In this document: piece by piece, positions 25,534-34,058 of the stretch
How the letters are laid out: every line of letters begins with the position of its first letter
Position numbering within the stretch: the first letter of the stretch is position 1
From: Bacteroidota bacterium
Lineage (GTDB): Bacteria; Bacteroidota; Bacteroidia; AKYH767-A; 2013-40CM-41-45
Direction of reading: 5' to 3'
Assembly (NCBI GenBank): GCA_016711505.1
Contig: JADJSV010000020.1
Span: forward strand, 124,001-188,000
Length of the DNA stretch: 64,000 bases
Made by a program: the position numbers and the translations under genes
The notes under the pieces: generated by a model
Seen by the model: the letters and a program-made list of their open reading frames with translations, nothing else
Told to the model about the DNA's origin: nothing
The model's database searches: none

Positions 25534-25636
25534 TGTTAAACAGAGCTGGTTTTGATTGTAAATATAGTCATCAGAATTGTCGTAATCAACCCCTGAATTG
25601 GTCGTTTTTGAGGCTTTTTAAGTTAAGCATTTGCAA

Positions 25637-25644
25637 TATTTTTG
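25637..25644 (+). promoter_or_regulatory. TAnnTTTG -7 box upstream of the small DLEDCD gene
   Basis: TATTTTTG matches the consensus 24 nt before the ATG at 25669. A TTTG at 25607-25610 is present but farther than the usual -33 spacing. Confidence 0.4.
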
Positions 25645-25668
25645 TTGTGAGTTATGTTTATTATAAAA

Positions 25669-25941
25669 ATGAAAGTAGAGGTTTTTAAAACGAATGTAAA
25701 TTATCTGATGGATGCAGAATTGCTGGTGAGAGAGATTGAAAATTTCTTCCCTGCGTATTCTGTAAATTTTGATCTGGAAGATTGTGACAGGATTTTGAGA
25801 GTTGAAACAGATTCTAATGAAATACAAATTGAAAGAATAATTCAGATGATGAATTACAATAATTTTAAAGCAGAAATTTTACCTGATAAAATTGTTTCAT
25901 TTAAAAACAGTGCAACATTGAGCGATAAAAGATTTTATTGA
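25669..25941 (+). CDS. Small cytoplasmic protein with a DLEDCDRILRV motif
   Basis: From the ATG at 25669 the product has 90 residues ('MKVEVFKTNVNYLMDAE...'); another ATG five codons upstream (25654) is possible. The alternating pattern beta ('KVEVFKTNV'), helix, beta ('VNFDLEDCDRILRVET'), helix ('QIERIIQMMNYNNF'), beta ('KAEILPD') is a ferredoxin-like / HMA-like fold, but the metal-binding CxxC is missing. I recall similar unnamed proteins in Bacteroidota. No function is assigned. It is divergent from the GlxA-type regulator. Confidence 0.7.
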   Translation: MKVEVFKTNVNYLMDAELLVREIENFFPAYSVNFDLEDCDRILRVETDSNEIQIERIIQMMNYNNFKAEILPDKIVSFKNSATLSDKRFY

Positions 25942-25964
25942 GCAAGGTTTTTTGAATTGAAAAG

Positions 25965-26066
25965 ATCTGCGCTAAATCTGCGCGATTTGCGAGATCTGCG
26001 GGAAATTAATAGTGCTAAAATTTTTTCCCGCAGATCTCGCAAATCGCGCAGATTTGACGCAGATTT
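25965..26066. repeat. Large perfect intergenic palindrome
   Basis: A perfect 32-bp inverted repeat (25974-26005 and 26024-26055) has an 18-nt loop and weaker outer pairing (GATCTGCGCT with GACGCAGATT). The arms are themselves built from related short blocks, ATCTGCGCG, ATTTGCGAG and ATCTGCGGG. It lies after the stop of the small DLEDCD gene and ahead of the MATE gene. The T-rich right side allows terminator function. Confidence 0.85.
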
Positions 26067-26115
26067 ATGCAGTAATCTTATTGGAATTTAAAAACATATC
26101 ATTTATTTTGGCAGA

Positions 26116-27513
26116 ATGACAGAATTAATAAAGAAGAGTTTTCTTGTTCGTGCATTTAAAATTATCCGGTTGTCTTTGAATGGAGAACAACAGGATTATA
26201 CACAAGGCAGTATTTCAAAAGCAGTCTTTCTTCTGGCAATTCCAATGATTCTTGAATTGAGTCTGGAAAGTGTATTTGCAATTGTAGATATGTTTTTTGT
26301 AAGCAAGCTAGGACAGAATGCTATTGCAACTGTTGGGTTAACTGAATCTGTAATTACAATTGTATATTCAATAGCAATTGGATTAAGTACAGCAGCAACT
26401 GCCATCGTTGCGAGAAGGATAGGCGAGAAAAATCCGGAAGCTGCAGCACATGCCGGAGCACAGGCAATCATTATTGCATTGTTAATTACAGTTATCTTAA
26501 GTATTGTCGGAGCAATTTTCGCTTCAGACATCCTGCGGCTGATGGGAGCAAGTAATGAAGTTGTAGAAGAAGGAACGGTCTTCACAAGAATAATGTTTGA
26601 AGGAAGTGCGGGCGTGATCTTTCTATTTCTGATAAACGGAATATTCCGTGGAGCAGGAGATGCTGCAATGGCAATGAAAAGCTTATGGCTGGCAAGTGTT
26701 ATCAATATTATTCTTTGCCCGATTCTTATACACTATTTAGGTCTGAAGGGTGCAGCAATTGCAACTGTAATCGGACGATTTTCAGGAGTGGTCTATCAGT
26801 GTTATCATTTATTCAAAGGAAGTGGAATTCTGAAATTCTATAAACGTCATTTTACTCTGGATAGTCCAATAATAAAATCAATTGTGAATATCGGCTGGCC
26901 GGCTACATTTCAGTTCATCATAGCAAGCGGTAGCTGGATCATACTGGCAAGATTGGTTGCAGAAACGGGCGGAACAACAGCATCTGCCGGATATCAGATA
27001 GCGATCCGGAATGTAGTTTTCTTTATTTTGCCTGCATGGGGACTGAGTAATGCTGCTGCTACATTAGTTGGACAGAACCTTGGCGCAAAGCAAGTCGATC
27101 GTGCAGTGAAAAGTGTAATGCTTACGGCGAAGTATAATGCAGTATTTATGAGTTTTGTTATGGTACTTTTTATTTTTTGTTCAGGACCGATCATTCGTTT
27201 TTATACTTCTGATGAAGCAGTAATTGCTTATGGTGTTCAGGCTTTACAAATAATTGGAAGTGCTTATATTTTCTATGGTATAAGTATGGTAATGACGCAA
27301 GCTTTGAATGGGGCAGGAGATACGAAGACTCCTACATTGATTAACTTTGTATGCTTCTGGCTTTTTCAGATTCCGTTGGCATATTTTCTTGCAAAGACTT
27401 TGGATCTCAAAACAACAGGTGCATTTATGGCTGTTCCTATTGCGGAAACATTGATTGCATTGGTAGCCTGGTATTATTTCAGGAAAGGAAAATGGAAATT
27501 AATTCAAGTTTGA
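26116..27513 (+). CDS. MATE-family multidrug/cation efflux transporter
   Basis: The 465-residue protein has about twelve membrane helices in two related halves. Family patterns include 'LLAIPMILELSLESVFAIVD', 'MFFVSKLGQNAIATVGLTES', 'GLSTAATAIVARRIGEKNPE' and, in the second half, 'GLSNAAATLVGQNLGAKQVD' and 'MTQALNGAGDTKTPTLIN'. MATE proteins export organic cations using sodium or proton gradients; the coupling ion and drug range cannot be read here. It is convergent with the CUB-domain gene, with 14 nt between stops and no clear terminator. Confidence 0.92.
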   Translation: MTELIKKSFLVRAFKIIRLSLNGEQQDYTQGSISKAVFLLAIPMILELSLESVFAIVDMFFVSKLGQNAIATVGLTESVITIVYSIAIGLSTAATAIVARRIGEKNPEAAAHAGAQAIIIALLITVILSIVGAIFASDILRLMGASNEVVEEGTVFTRIMFEGSAGVIFLFLINGIFRGAGDAAMAMKSLWLASVINIILCPILIHYLGLKGAAIATVIGRFSGVVYQCYHLFKGSGILKFYKRHFTLDSPIIKSIVNIGWPATFQFIIASGSWIILARLVAETGGTTASAGYQIAIRNVVFFILPAWGLSNAAATLVGQNLGAKQVDRAVKSVMLTAKYNAVFMSFVMVLFIFCSGPIIRFYTSDEAVIAYGVQALQIIGSAYIFYGISMVMTQALNGAGDTKTPTLINFVCFWLFQIPLAYFLAKTLDLKTTGAFMAVPIAETLIALVAWYYFRKGKWKLIQV

Positions 27514-27527
27514 TAATTGATCGGCTA

Positions 27528-29822
27528 TTATAATTTTACAAGTCGTGTTTTAAGACTTGTAAATTTATTTTCAAGGATCAGATAGTATATCCCTTTATCC
27601 AGATTCTCCAGATTCAGAGTGTGATGATTTAGTCCTTGAACCGGATCAATATTTTCAAATGCTACTTGATTTCCGTGCATGTTAAAGATCTTTAATTGCA
27701 TTTGACTATTATCACTTGAGCCAAAAATCAATTCTGCTTTTTCTGTTGCAGGATTTGGAACAATATAAAACACATTATTAGCATCGATCTTTACAGGGAC
27801 AATGTTTGAATAAGAAATTGTACCGTCGAAATCGATTTGCTTCAGACGATAATAGGAAATTCCTTTATAAGGAGAATCGTCAACAGTTGTATAATCATTC
27901 CTGATAGTACTACTACCGGCACCTTGTAAAATCTGAATTACTTCAAATTTAATTCCATCGCTACTTCGTTCAACTGTAAAAAAATTATTATTTGTTTCAC
28001 TTGCAGTACTCCATCTGATTACTACGTTATCTTTTATAGGAGTAGCTTCGAAATTTATTAATTCCACAGGTAGTACCGAGCAATTCAATGATGCTCCACC
28101 GGTCAGATTCCAGTTCAGTGTAAATCCACTTCCACCGGGCGACCATTTGTTTACCAGAAGATAGTAAGACTGGCCTGTAAGGACCGGCAGTTCATTTACC
28201 CAGGCATTTCCACAAACATCTTCGGAAAGATCTGATCCATTATTCGGAAGGCCACAGGTTAGTGAATTTGTAGAAAGATTCAGTGCATTGTTCATTCCTG
28301 TATTCCCGGTATTTGCAGCATAAGAGCATCGAACAGGGGTTCCCAGACTTGCACATGCAGATGCTGAGTAAAGTGCAAAATCATAATCATCTGCAGTTAC
28401 ATTTGGAGCGATAGTTAATCCTAATGTTCCGGAAGTACTGATGAGTATCTTGTACCAATTTGAAAAATTTTCTGCAAGGACACATCCACCACCACCATCA
28501 GATATTATACCGGGCCCTGTACTGGCATCTGTTATACTTTGATTTCCGCATACTGCTGTCGGTGATTTACAGTCACTGTTATCAGTTCCATTTGGTCCAT
28601 TTGAACAAGGAAGGCAATCAAATGTAACAACCCATCCACCTTGTGCAATCGATGCATCAGAATTGAATGCAAATGTCAGACATCCACTTTGATCGGTCGA
28701 AGTATATGGACCCAATCCTGAAGCGAGACATGCCTGATAAGTAGAAGCAGTTCCATACCAGGTAGAGCCGGCACCAAATTGTGGACTAAATTGTGTTGGG
28801 CCATTTCTGATAGTCAGGTAATCAAAAACCGATTCAACATCAAACGACCAAAATGTTGCGCGCAGACAATTTCCTGCAGTTGCAGGACAAAAAGTTCGGT
28901 AGACTTCATTGATGTTATTTGAATAATTTCCGCCAACTCCACCATCATCAGTAAAAGTACCACCGCAAGTGGAAACCATATTTGTTCCCACATAAGTATT
29001 TTGTAATCCAAGGACGGGTTGAGTGTATGTAGCAGTTCCGGCGGGAGTTGATGGACATTGTTCACAGGAGACAACTGCTTCCCAGCCCGCTCCGTTTGAA
29101 GCGCCATTTGAAGTAAATCTGACTGTTAAACAACCGGTACTTGATAACATAGTTGGTGGTATTGTTGTTCCTGAATACGTTCCTATCTGCGGCGAAGCAA
29201 CTGTAGGCCCATCGTAAACTATCAGGTTGTCGCCTGATTTAATATTGAATGCAGTAAATTGAATTTGCAAACAACTTCCTGCAGAAGAACAAAATGTTTT
29301 TGTGAAGTTTTCATTGTTGCCGTAATTACTTGCACTTCCACCACTATCAAAAAATAATCCTGAGCAAGTTGCTACTGATGTATTATTCATCAAATAAGAA
29401 GATCCACATGATCCGCAGGAAATAGTCGCTGCCCATCCCGGTTTAGTATTACTTCCATTTGATACAAATCGAAAAGTAATGCAACCGGATGAAGAAATGA
29501 TTGCGCCGGGAGATGTATTGCCGGAAAATGTTCCAATTACGGGTGAAGCTGTTGATGGTCCATCATAGATTGTCAGGATATCATTTCCTGCCTGTGTATT
29601 GAAAGCTGTAAATGTTACAATTATACAATTAGAAGAATTTGAACAAAAAGTTTCTGTGATGTTCACATTGTTTCCATAATTTGCCCCTGAACCGCCCGGA
29701 TCATAAAAATTTCCACTACAGGAATTTATTGTTCCGGCAGTCATATTGTAAACTTGGGCATTTGCTGAAAACCCAAATGCGAGTAAGTAAAAAGTGATTA
29801 TAAAAATCAGGCTGTTTTTCAT
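27528..29822 (-). CDS. T9SS type A exported protein with three CUB-like domains
   Basis: After the signal peptide ('FYLLAFGFSANAQ') come three CUB-like domains at about residues 34-135, 145-252 and 280-405. Each starts with a C-x-G-x-F-x-D-x-GG pattern ('FYDPGGSGANYGNN', 'FFDSGGSASNYGNN', 'FTDDGGVGGNYSNN') and has 'L.IYDGP' and 'GCITFRF..NGS' strands. A further beta domain (about 420-575) and an immunoglobulin-like segment ('LPVELINFEATPIKDNVVIR', 'NNNFFTVERSSDG') lead to a type A sorting domain ('FYIVPNPATEKAELIFGSSD', 'DKGIYYLILENKFTSLKTR'). It is a surface or released protein, probably binding proteins or glycans, with no enzymatic motif seen. Confidence 0.9.
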   Translation of the reverse strand: MKNSLIFIITFYLLAFGFSANAQVYNMTAGTINSCSGNFYDPGGSGANYGNNVNITETFCSNSSNCIIVTFTAFNTQAGNDILTIYDGPSTASPVIGTFSGNTSPGAIISSSGCITFRFVSNGSNTKPGWAATISCGSCGSSYLMNNTSVATCSGLFFDSGGSASNYGNNENFTKTFCSSAGSCLQIQFTAFNIKSGDNLIVYDGPTVASPQIGTYSGTTIPPTMLSSTGCLTVRFTSNGASNGAGWEAVVSCEQCPSTPAGTATYTQPVLGLQNTYVGTNMVSTCGGTFTDDGGVGGNYSNNINEVYRTFCPATAGNCLRATFWSFDVESVFDYLTIRNGPTQFSPQFGAGSTWYGTASTYQACLASGLGPYTSTDQSGCLTFAFNSDASIAQGGWVVTFDCLPCSNGPNGTDNSDCKSPTAVCGNQSITDASTGPGIISDGGGGCVLAENFSNWYKILISTSGTLGLTIAPNVTADDYDFALYSASACASLGTPVRCSYAANTGNTGMNNALNLSTNSLTCGLPNNGSDLSEDVCGNAWVNELPVLTGQSYYLLVNKWSPGGSGFTLNWNLTGGASLNCSVLPVELINFEATPIKDNVVIRWSTASETNNNFFTVERSSDGIKFEVIQILQGAGSSTIRNDYTTVDDSPYKGISYYRLKQIDFDGTISYSNIVPVKIDANNVFYIVPNPATEKAELIFGSSDNSQMQLKIFNMHGNQVAFENIDPVQGLNHHTLNLENLDKGIYYLILENKFTSLKTRLVKL

Positions 29823-30216
29823 TTAAGTTATCAGGATTACCGCTCTCAGCCTTCGATAAGCTGCCAACTAACGAATATAAGATATTCTGATTCTTAGAAA
29901 TGTCATTTTATGTCAATGTGCCTTTTATGTTGGTAAATATTGCTTTCAATTATTTAAAGAATCTCTTAAATAATGGGATTTTTGCCTTCTATGGTAATTA
30001 ATTCGGTTAATTATGTATGCTTAAAAATTTAATTTAGAGGGAAAGGAAATTAATTATATAAAATTAATATCAATTCTATCCATTGTTTTCTTGGATTTTA
30101 CGCCTAGCATTTTTTCCTGAATGCCGGGAAATAATTTATCTTTGAATTTATTAAACCCACACAATCCGTTTTTTACTCTCGTAATGAACTGGATTTATAT
30201 ACACAATTCAAAAGTT
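29823..30216. other. 394-nt intergenic region between divergent genes
   Basis: No gene or RNA is recognised. It must carry the promoters of the CUB protein (minus) and the metalloprotease (plus). The only structure seen is a near-palindrome at 29951-29972, TATTTAAAGA / TCTCTTAAATA, which might be an operator. The open frame from 30121 continues upstream of the metalloprotease signal peptide but looks non-coding. Confidence 0.4.
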
Positions 30217-32145
30217 ATGAAATTAAAGCAATTACTGATTTTGCTAATGCTATTGCCATTTTCTGTTTTCTCGCAAATGGCAGTTTACAACGATGTAAAA
30301 AAGGCAAAAGAAAATGGAAGGCAATTCAAGGAAATTTCAGTTTTTAAATTTCTTTCTTCTGATCTCAGGACTGAAAAAGTAGATCCTGAAGTTTTACAGG
30401 AAGGTATTTTGCTTAAAATAAATACCAAGGCGCTGACAGACATCTTGCAAAATCAGCCGGAATTTGTGACGCTTATAATTCCTGTTTCTCCGACTTCCAA
30501 TATTAAAGTTGACTTGTTAAAACATCAGATCTTTGCTGAAGGATTTTTTGTTTCGGAAAATAAAGAACCGAATTCTCCAATTTCATACAAAGGTGGAGTA
30601 CATTATAAAGGAGTAATTCAAAATGATCAGAGTTCAATTGTTGCATTTAGTTTCTTTGAAAATGAAATTGTCGCAATGATTTCAAACAGACATGGAAATA
30701 AAGTTATCGGAAAAATTCAGGACGATAATACTGATACCCATATCTTATACAATGATAACGATCTTCAGGTACCAAATCCATTTGAATGTTCTACGGAAGA
30801 TGATGGAAGATCGTATCCGCCAAACCAATTACAACGTAACGGTGGTAATACAACTTCCAGCTTAGGAGATTGCATCAACATTTATATTGAAATTGATAAC
30901 GATGTTGTCATAGATAAAGGTGGTGCAGTGAATGCAACAAATTATGTTACCGGTTTATTCAATCAGTCATTTGTGTTGTATGCCAATGAAACATTATCAA
31001 TGGCAATTACACAGATACTTTGCTGGACAACTACTTCTCCTTATGCATCAATCACTACTACATCTGCATTATTGAGTGCATATCAGGCGAACACAGGAAC
31101 TTTTAACGGCGACCTTTCTCATCTTATTACCTACAAAGGTGGTGGAGGACAAGCTGCAGGATTTTCAGGAATCTGTAATTCCAATGTTGACGAGAGTAAA
31201 TGTGTAAGTAAAATTTATTCTACGTATTCAAATGTTCCAACTTATTCATGGCCGGTGAATGTTGTCACTCATGAAATGGGTCACTTGATCGGATCACGAC
31301 ATACACATGCCTGTGTATGGAATGGTAACAGTACTGCAATCGATGGATGTTCCGGTGCTACTGAAGGCGGTTGTGCCCTTCCGGGAAATCCGGCAGGTGG
31401 TGGAACGATCATGAGCTATTGCCATCTTCAGGGAGTAGGAATGAATTTCAGTCTTGGCTTCGGACCTCAACCCGGAAATGTAATTCGAAACACTGTATTG
31501 AATGCAGCTTGTCTTGACGTTTGCGGATTCACAAGTTGTTCCGATGGATTTATGAATGGTACTGAAACAGGAATTGATTGTGGCGGTGGATCTTGTCCAA
31601 CATGTCCTGTTACCTGTAATACACCAACAGGAGTTAACGTAACTTCAATCGGTGTAACCTATGCAACAATAAACTGGACAGCAGTAGTTGGTGCAGTGAC
31701 GTATACGTTGGAATATAAATTGAACAGTTCAGGTACGTGGATAGTTGCTTCGTCAACGATCAGTAATACAAATTCATATTATCTGGCAGGACTTACAAGT
31801 GCAAGTTTATATGATTACAGGATCAAAACAAATTGCAGCGGTGGAAGCAGTACATATTTTCAGGGACAGTTTACAACAATTACACCAGCTGCATGTAACA
31901 GTAACTATGAACCAAATGAAACCCGTCTGACCGGTGCAACAATCCCTGCGAATACAGTTATCTCTGCTACTATCGGAAGTGCGAGTGATCTTGACTATTA
32001 CAAATTGACTACTGCAGTAACATCTGATATCGTTGTAACACTTTCAAGTTTGCCCGACGATTATGATCTTGAAATGTACAACCCTGCAGGAACTTCAATT
32101 GGATTAAGTGAGAATGGCGGATCGATCAGCTGGTTTACTTTATGA
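30217..32145 (+). CDS. M12B (reprolysin)-like metalloprotease, N-terminal fragment of a broken gene
   Basis: The ATG at 30217 begins a signal peptide ('LLILLMLLPFSVFSQ'). The catalytic domain has the zinc motif 'HEMGHLIGSRHTHACVW', with the first His at residue 352 and the downstream Met-turn 'GGGTIMSYCH'. A Cys-rich turn ('ETGIDCGGGSCPTCP'), a fibronectin type III-like domain ('ATINWTAVVGAVTYTLEYKL', 'LYDYRIKTNC') and the start of a pre-peptidase-type domain ('DLDYYKLTTAV', 'LPDDYDLEMYNPAG') follow. After 'ENGGS' it stops abruptly. The next frame resumes inside a second copy of the Fn3 end, so the rest of the pre-peptidase domain and most of an Fn3 domain are missing and the frame is shifted. 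Confidence 0.85.
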   Translation: MKLKQLLILLMLLPFSVFSQMAVYNDVKKAKENGRQFKEISVFKFLSSDLRTEKVDPEVLQEGILLKINTKALTDILQNQPEFVTLIIPVSPTSNIKVDLLKHQIFAEGFFVSENKEPNSPISYKGGVHYKGVIQNDQSSIVAFSFFENEIVAMISNRHGNKVIGKIQDDNTDTHILYNDNDLQVPNPFECSTEDDGRSYPPNQLQRNGGNTTSSLGDCINIYIEIDNDVVIDKGGAVNATNYVTGLFNQSFVLYANETLSMAITQILCWTTTSPYASITTTSALLSAYQANTGTFNGDLSHLITYKGGGGQAAGFSGICNSNVDESKCVSKIYSTYSNVPTYSWPVNVVTHEMGHLIGSRHTHACVWNGNSTAIDGCSGATEGGCALPGNPAGGGTIMSYCHLQGVGMNFSLGFGPQPGNVIRNTVLNAACLDVCGFTSCSDGFMNGTETGIDCGGGSCPTCPVTCNTPTGVNVTSIGVTYATINWTAVVGAVTYTLEYKLNSSGTWIVASSTISNTNSYYLAGLTSASLYDYRIKTNCSGGSSTYFQGQFTTITPAACNSNYEPNETRLTGATIPANTVISATIGSASDLDYYKLTTAVTSDIVVTLSSLPDDYDLEMYNPAGTSIGLSENGGSISWFTL

Positions 32146-33895
32146 TTACCGGATCCGCTCCAATTGTGCTTCAGGTAACAGTGCATATACTCAGGCGCAG
32201 TTTACAACAAGTCCGGCGTGTGTTACGGCATACGAACCTAATGAAACACTTGCAACCGCTGTTCCGGTGAGTGAGAATACAACAGTATCTGCAGGTATAA
32301 ATACTTCAACCGACATTGATTATTTCAAAGTTACAACTACAGGTGTTGTCAATTTCCTTGTTACATTATCGAATCTGCCATTGGATTATGATATTCAAAT
32401 GTACAATGCGGGTGGTACATTATTAGGCTCAAGTGCAAATGGTGGAACCACTAGTGAATCTATCACGCTTAATAATCAGCCGGCAGGAACGTATGTATTC
32501 AGAATCTTTGGATATCAAGGTGTGTTCAATACATCAAGTTGTTATAACCTGTTTGTTGGTACAACACCGGTTGTAACTTGTGCAACACCGGGAACATTAA
32601 CGACATCTTTGATCACAAATACTACTGCAACATTCAACTGGGCAGCTGTATCGGGTGCAACAAGTTATAATGTACAATACAGGATTGTAGGAGCACCAAC
32701 ATGGACGACAGGAACGGCTGCAACAAATTCTTTTCCTGCAACAGGATTAACTGCATTAAGCAATTATGAATGGCAGGTACAAACTGTATGCGCATCAGGA
32801 ACATCATCATTTACCGCATCAACTTTGTTCAGTACGTTATGTACAACACCGACAGTTACAATAACTGCCGGTGGTCCGACTACTTTCTGTACAGGTGGAA
32901 ATGTTTTGCTGACAGCAAATCCGAGTATTGCAGTAACAGGTTATCAATGGTCATTGAATGGTGGTACAATTGCAGGAGCAACAGCTTCAACATTTACAGC
33001 GAATGCAACCGGAAATTATACAGTTCAGGTTACTTCAGGAACGTGTAGCAGCACGTCTTCAATAACTGCAGTGCTGGTTGTTGGATTGCCAACCGTAACG
33101 TCATTTTTACCGGGAGCCGGAATCGTGGGTTCAAGTGTAGTCATAACAGGAACTAATTTTGTAAACGTAACTTCAGTAAAATTCAATGGAGTCAATTCTG
33201 TATCATATACTGTAAATTCAGCGACTCAAATTACAGCAACTGTTCCTGTAGGAGCAACAAACGGATTTATAAATGTCACGACAAATTGTGGAAATGTAAA
33301 TTCTCCTTCACAGTTTACTGTGATTACAAATTTCAGTCTGCAGGTTAAAGCATTCATCGAAGGATATTATATTGGCAGCAGTACAATGCGTGCAGTTGCG
33401 AATCCTACTTCTTTTCCCGGCGTGTGCGATACAATTGAAGTGCAGCTTGCAAATTCAACTGCGCCTTATGCAATTGCTCACACCGTAAAAGGAACGTTGA
33501 CAATTTCAGGAGTCGGAACGTTTTTATTTCCATTATCAGTTGCCGGAAATAGTTATTACGTTGTAGTGAAACACAGAAATGCTTTACAAACATGGAGTGC
33601 TGCTCCTGTAAGTCTGACAAGTACTTTCGGGAGTTATGATTTTTCAACTGCTGCGAACAAAGCATATGGAAGTAATCAGGTTGTATTCCCTGATCTAAAA
33701 TCCGCACTCTATAGTGGTGATGTGAATCAGGATAACGTAATTAATAATACCGATTTCACGATCATCAATTCAAATCTGAATCCGGTCCAGGTTGGTTACA
33801 TTTCTTCTGATCTTACCGGTGACCGTTGCGTTGAGTCGGCAGATTTCAGTTTGCTGGAAAATCGTTCTGCAGGTATTTCAATAAGCAAACCATAA
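32108..33895 (+). CDS. C-terminal fragment of the metalloprotease: pre-peptidase, Fn3, IPT/TIG and dockerin-like domains
   Basis: The frame overlaps the upstream fragment and has no signal peptide or promoter of its own. Genuine homology begins at 'AGLLYDYRIRSNCASGN' (about 32129), the last strand of an Fn3 domain almost identical to one upstream. Then come a pre-peptidase domain ('STDIDYFKVTTTG', 'LPLDYDIQMYNAGG', 'QPAGTYVFRIFGY'), another Fn3 ('ATFNWAAVSGATSYNVQYR'), an Ig-like domain, an IPT/TIG domain ('TVTSFLPGAGIVGSSVVITG') and a C-terminal dockerin-like pair ('SGDVNQDNVINNTDFTIINS', 'DLTGDRCVESADFSLLENRS') ending in Lys-Pro. No typical T9SS tail is present. Taken alone it is probably not expressed as a functional product. 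Confidence 0.8.
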   Translation: MRMADRSAGLLYDYRIRSNCASGNSAYTQAQFTTSPACVTAYEPNETLATAVPVSENTTVSAGINTSTDIDYFKVTTTGVVNFLVTLSNLPLDYDIQMYNAGGTLLGSSANGGTTSESITLNNQPAGTYVFRIFGYQGVFNTSSCYNLFVGTTPVVTCATPGTLTTSLITNTTATFNWAAVSGATSYNVQYRIVGAPTWTTGTAATNSFPATGLTALSNYEWQVQTVCASGTSSFTASTLFSTLCTTPTVTITAGGPTTFCTGGNVLLTANPSIAVTGYQWSLNGGTIAGATASTFTANATGNYTVQVTSGTCSSTSSITAVLVVGLPTVTSFLPGAGIVGSSVVITGTNFVNVTSVKFNGVNSVSYTVNSATQITATVPVGATNGFINVTTNCGNVNSPSQFTVITNFSLQVKAFIEGYYIGSSTMRAVANPTSFPGVCDTIEVQLANSTAPYAIAHTVKGTLTISGVGTFLFPLSVAGNSYYVVVKHRNALQTWSAAPVSLTSTFGSYDFSTAANKAYGSNQVVFPDLKSALYSGDVNQDNVINNTDFTIINSNLNPVQVGYISSDLTGDRCVESADFSLLENRSAGISISKP

Positions 33896-33897
33896 AT

Positions 33898-34034
33898 AAA
33901 ACGAAAAACGAAAAGTGAAAAGTGAAAAACGGCGATCTGGAAAGTACATACTTTCTAGATCGCCGTTTTTCACTTTTCACTTTTCACCTTTCACTTTTCA
34001 CTTTCACTTTTCACTTTTCACTTTTCACTTTTCG
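33898..34034. repeat. Heptad-arm hairpin, family A copy 3, between convergent genes
   Basis: The left arm has AACGAAAA and GTGAAAA units; the long right arm (about 33965-34034) has nine or more TTTTCAC-type units including irregular CTTTCAC ones. The cap GGCGATCTGGAAAGTACA / TACTTTCTAGATCGCC is an almost perfect palindrome and defines the family A core. The right arm reaches the restored stop of the POT transporter gene. Confidence 0.85.
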
Positions 34035-34058
34035 TTATTTTACTTCCTGCATCAACTT

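Noticed and set aside
30121..30216. N-terminal extension of the metalloprotease frame
   Set aside because: The 32 extra residues lack coding character and would block recognition of the signal peptide at 30217.
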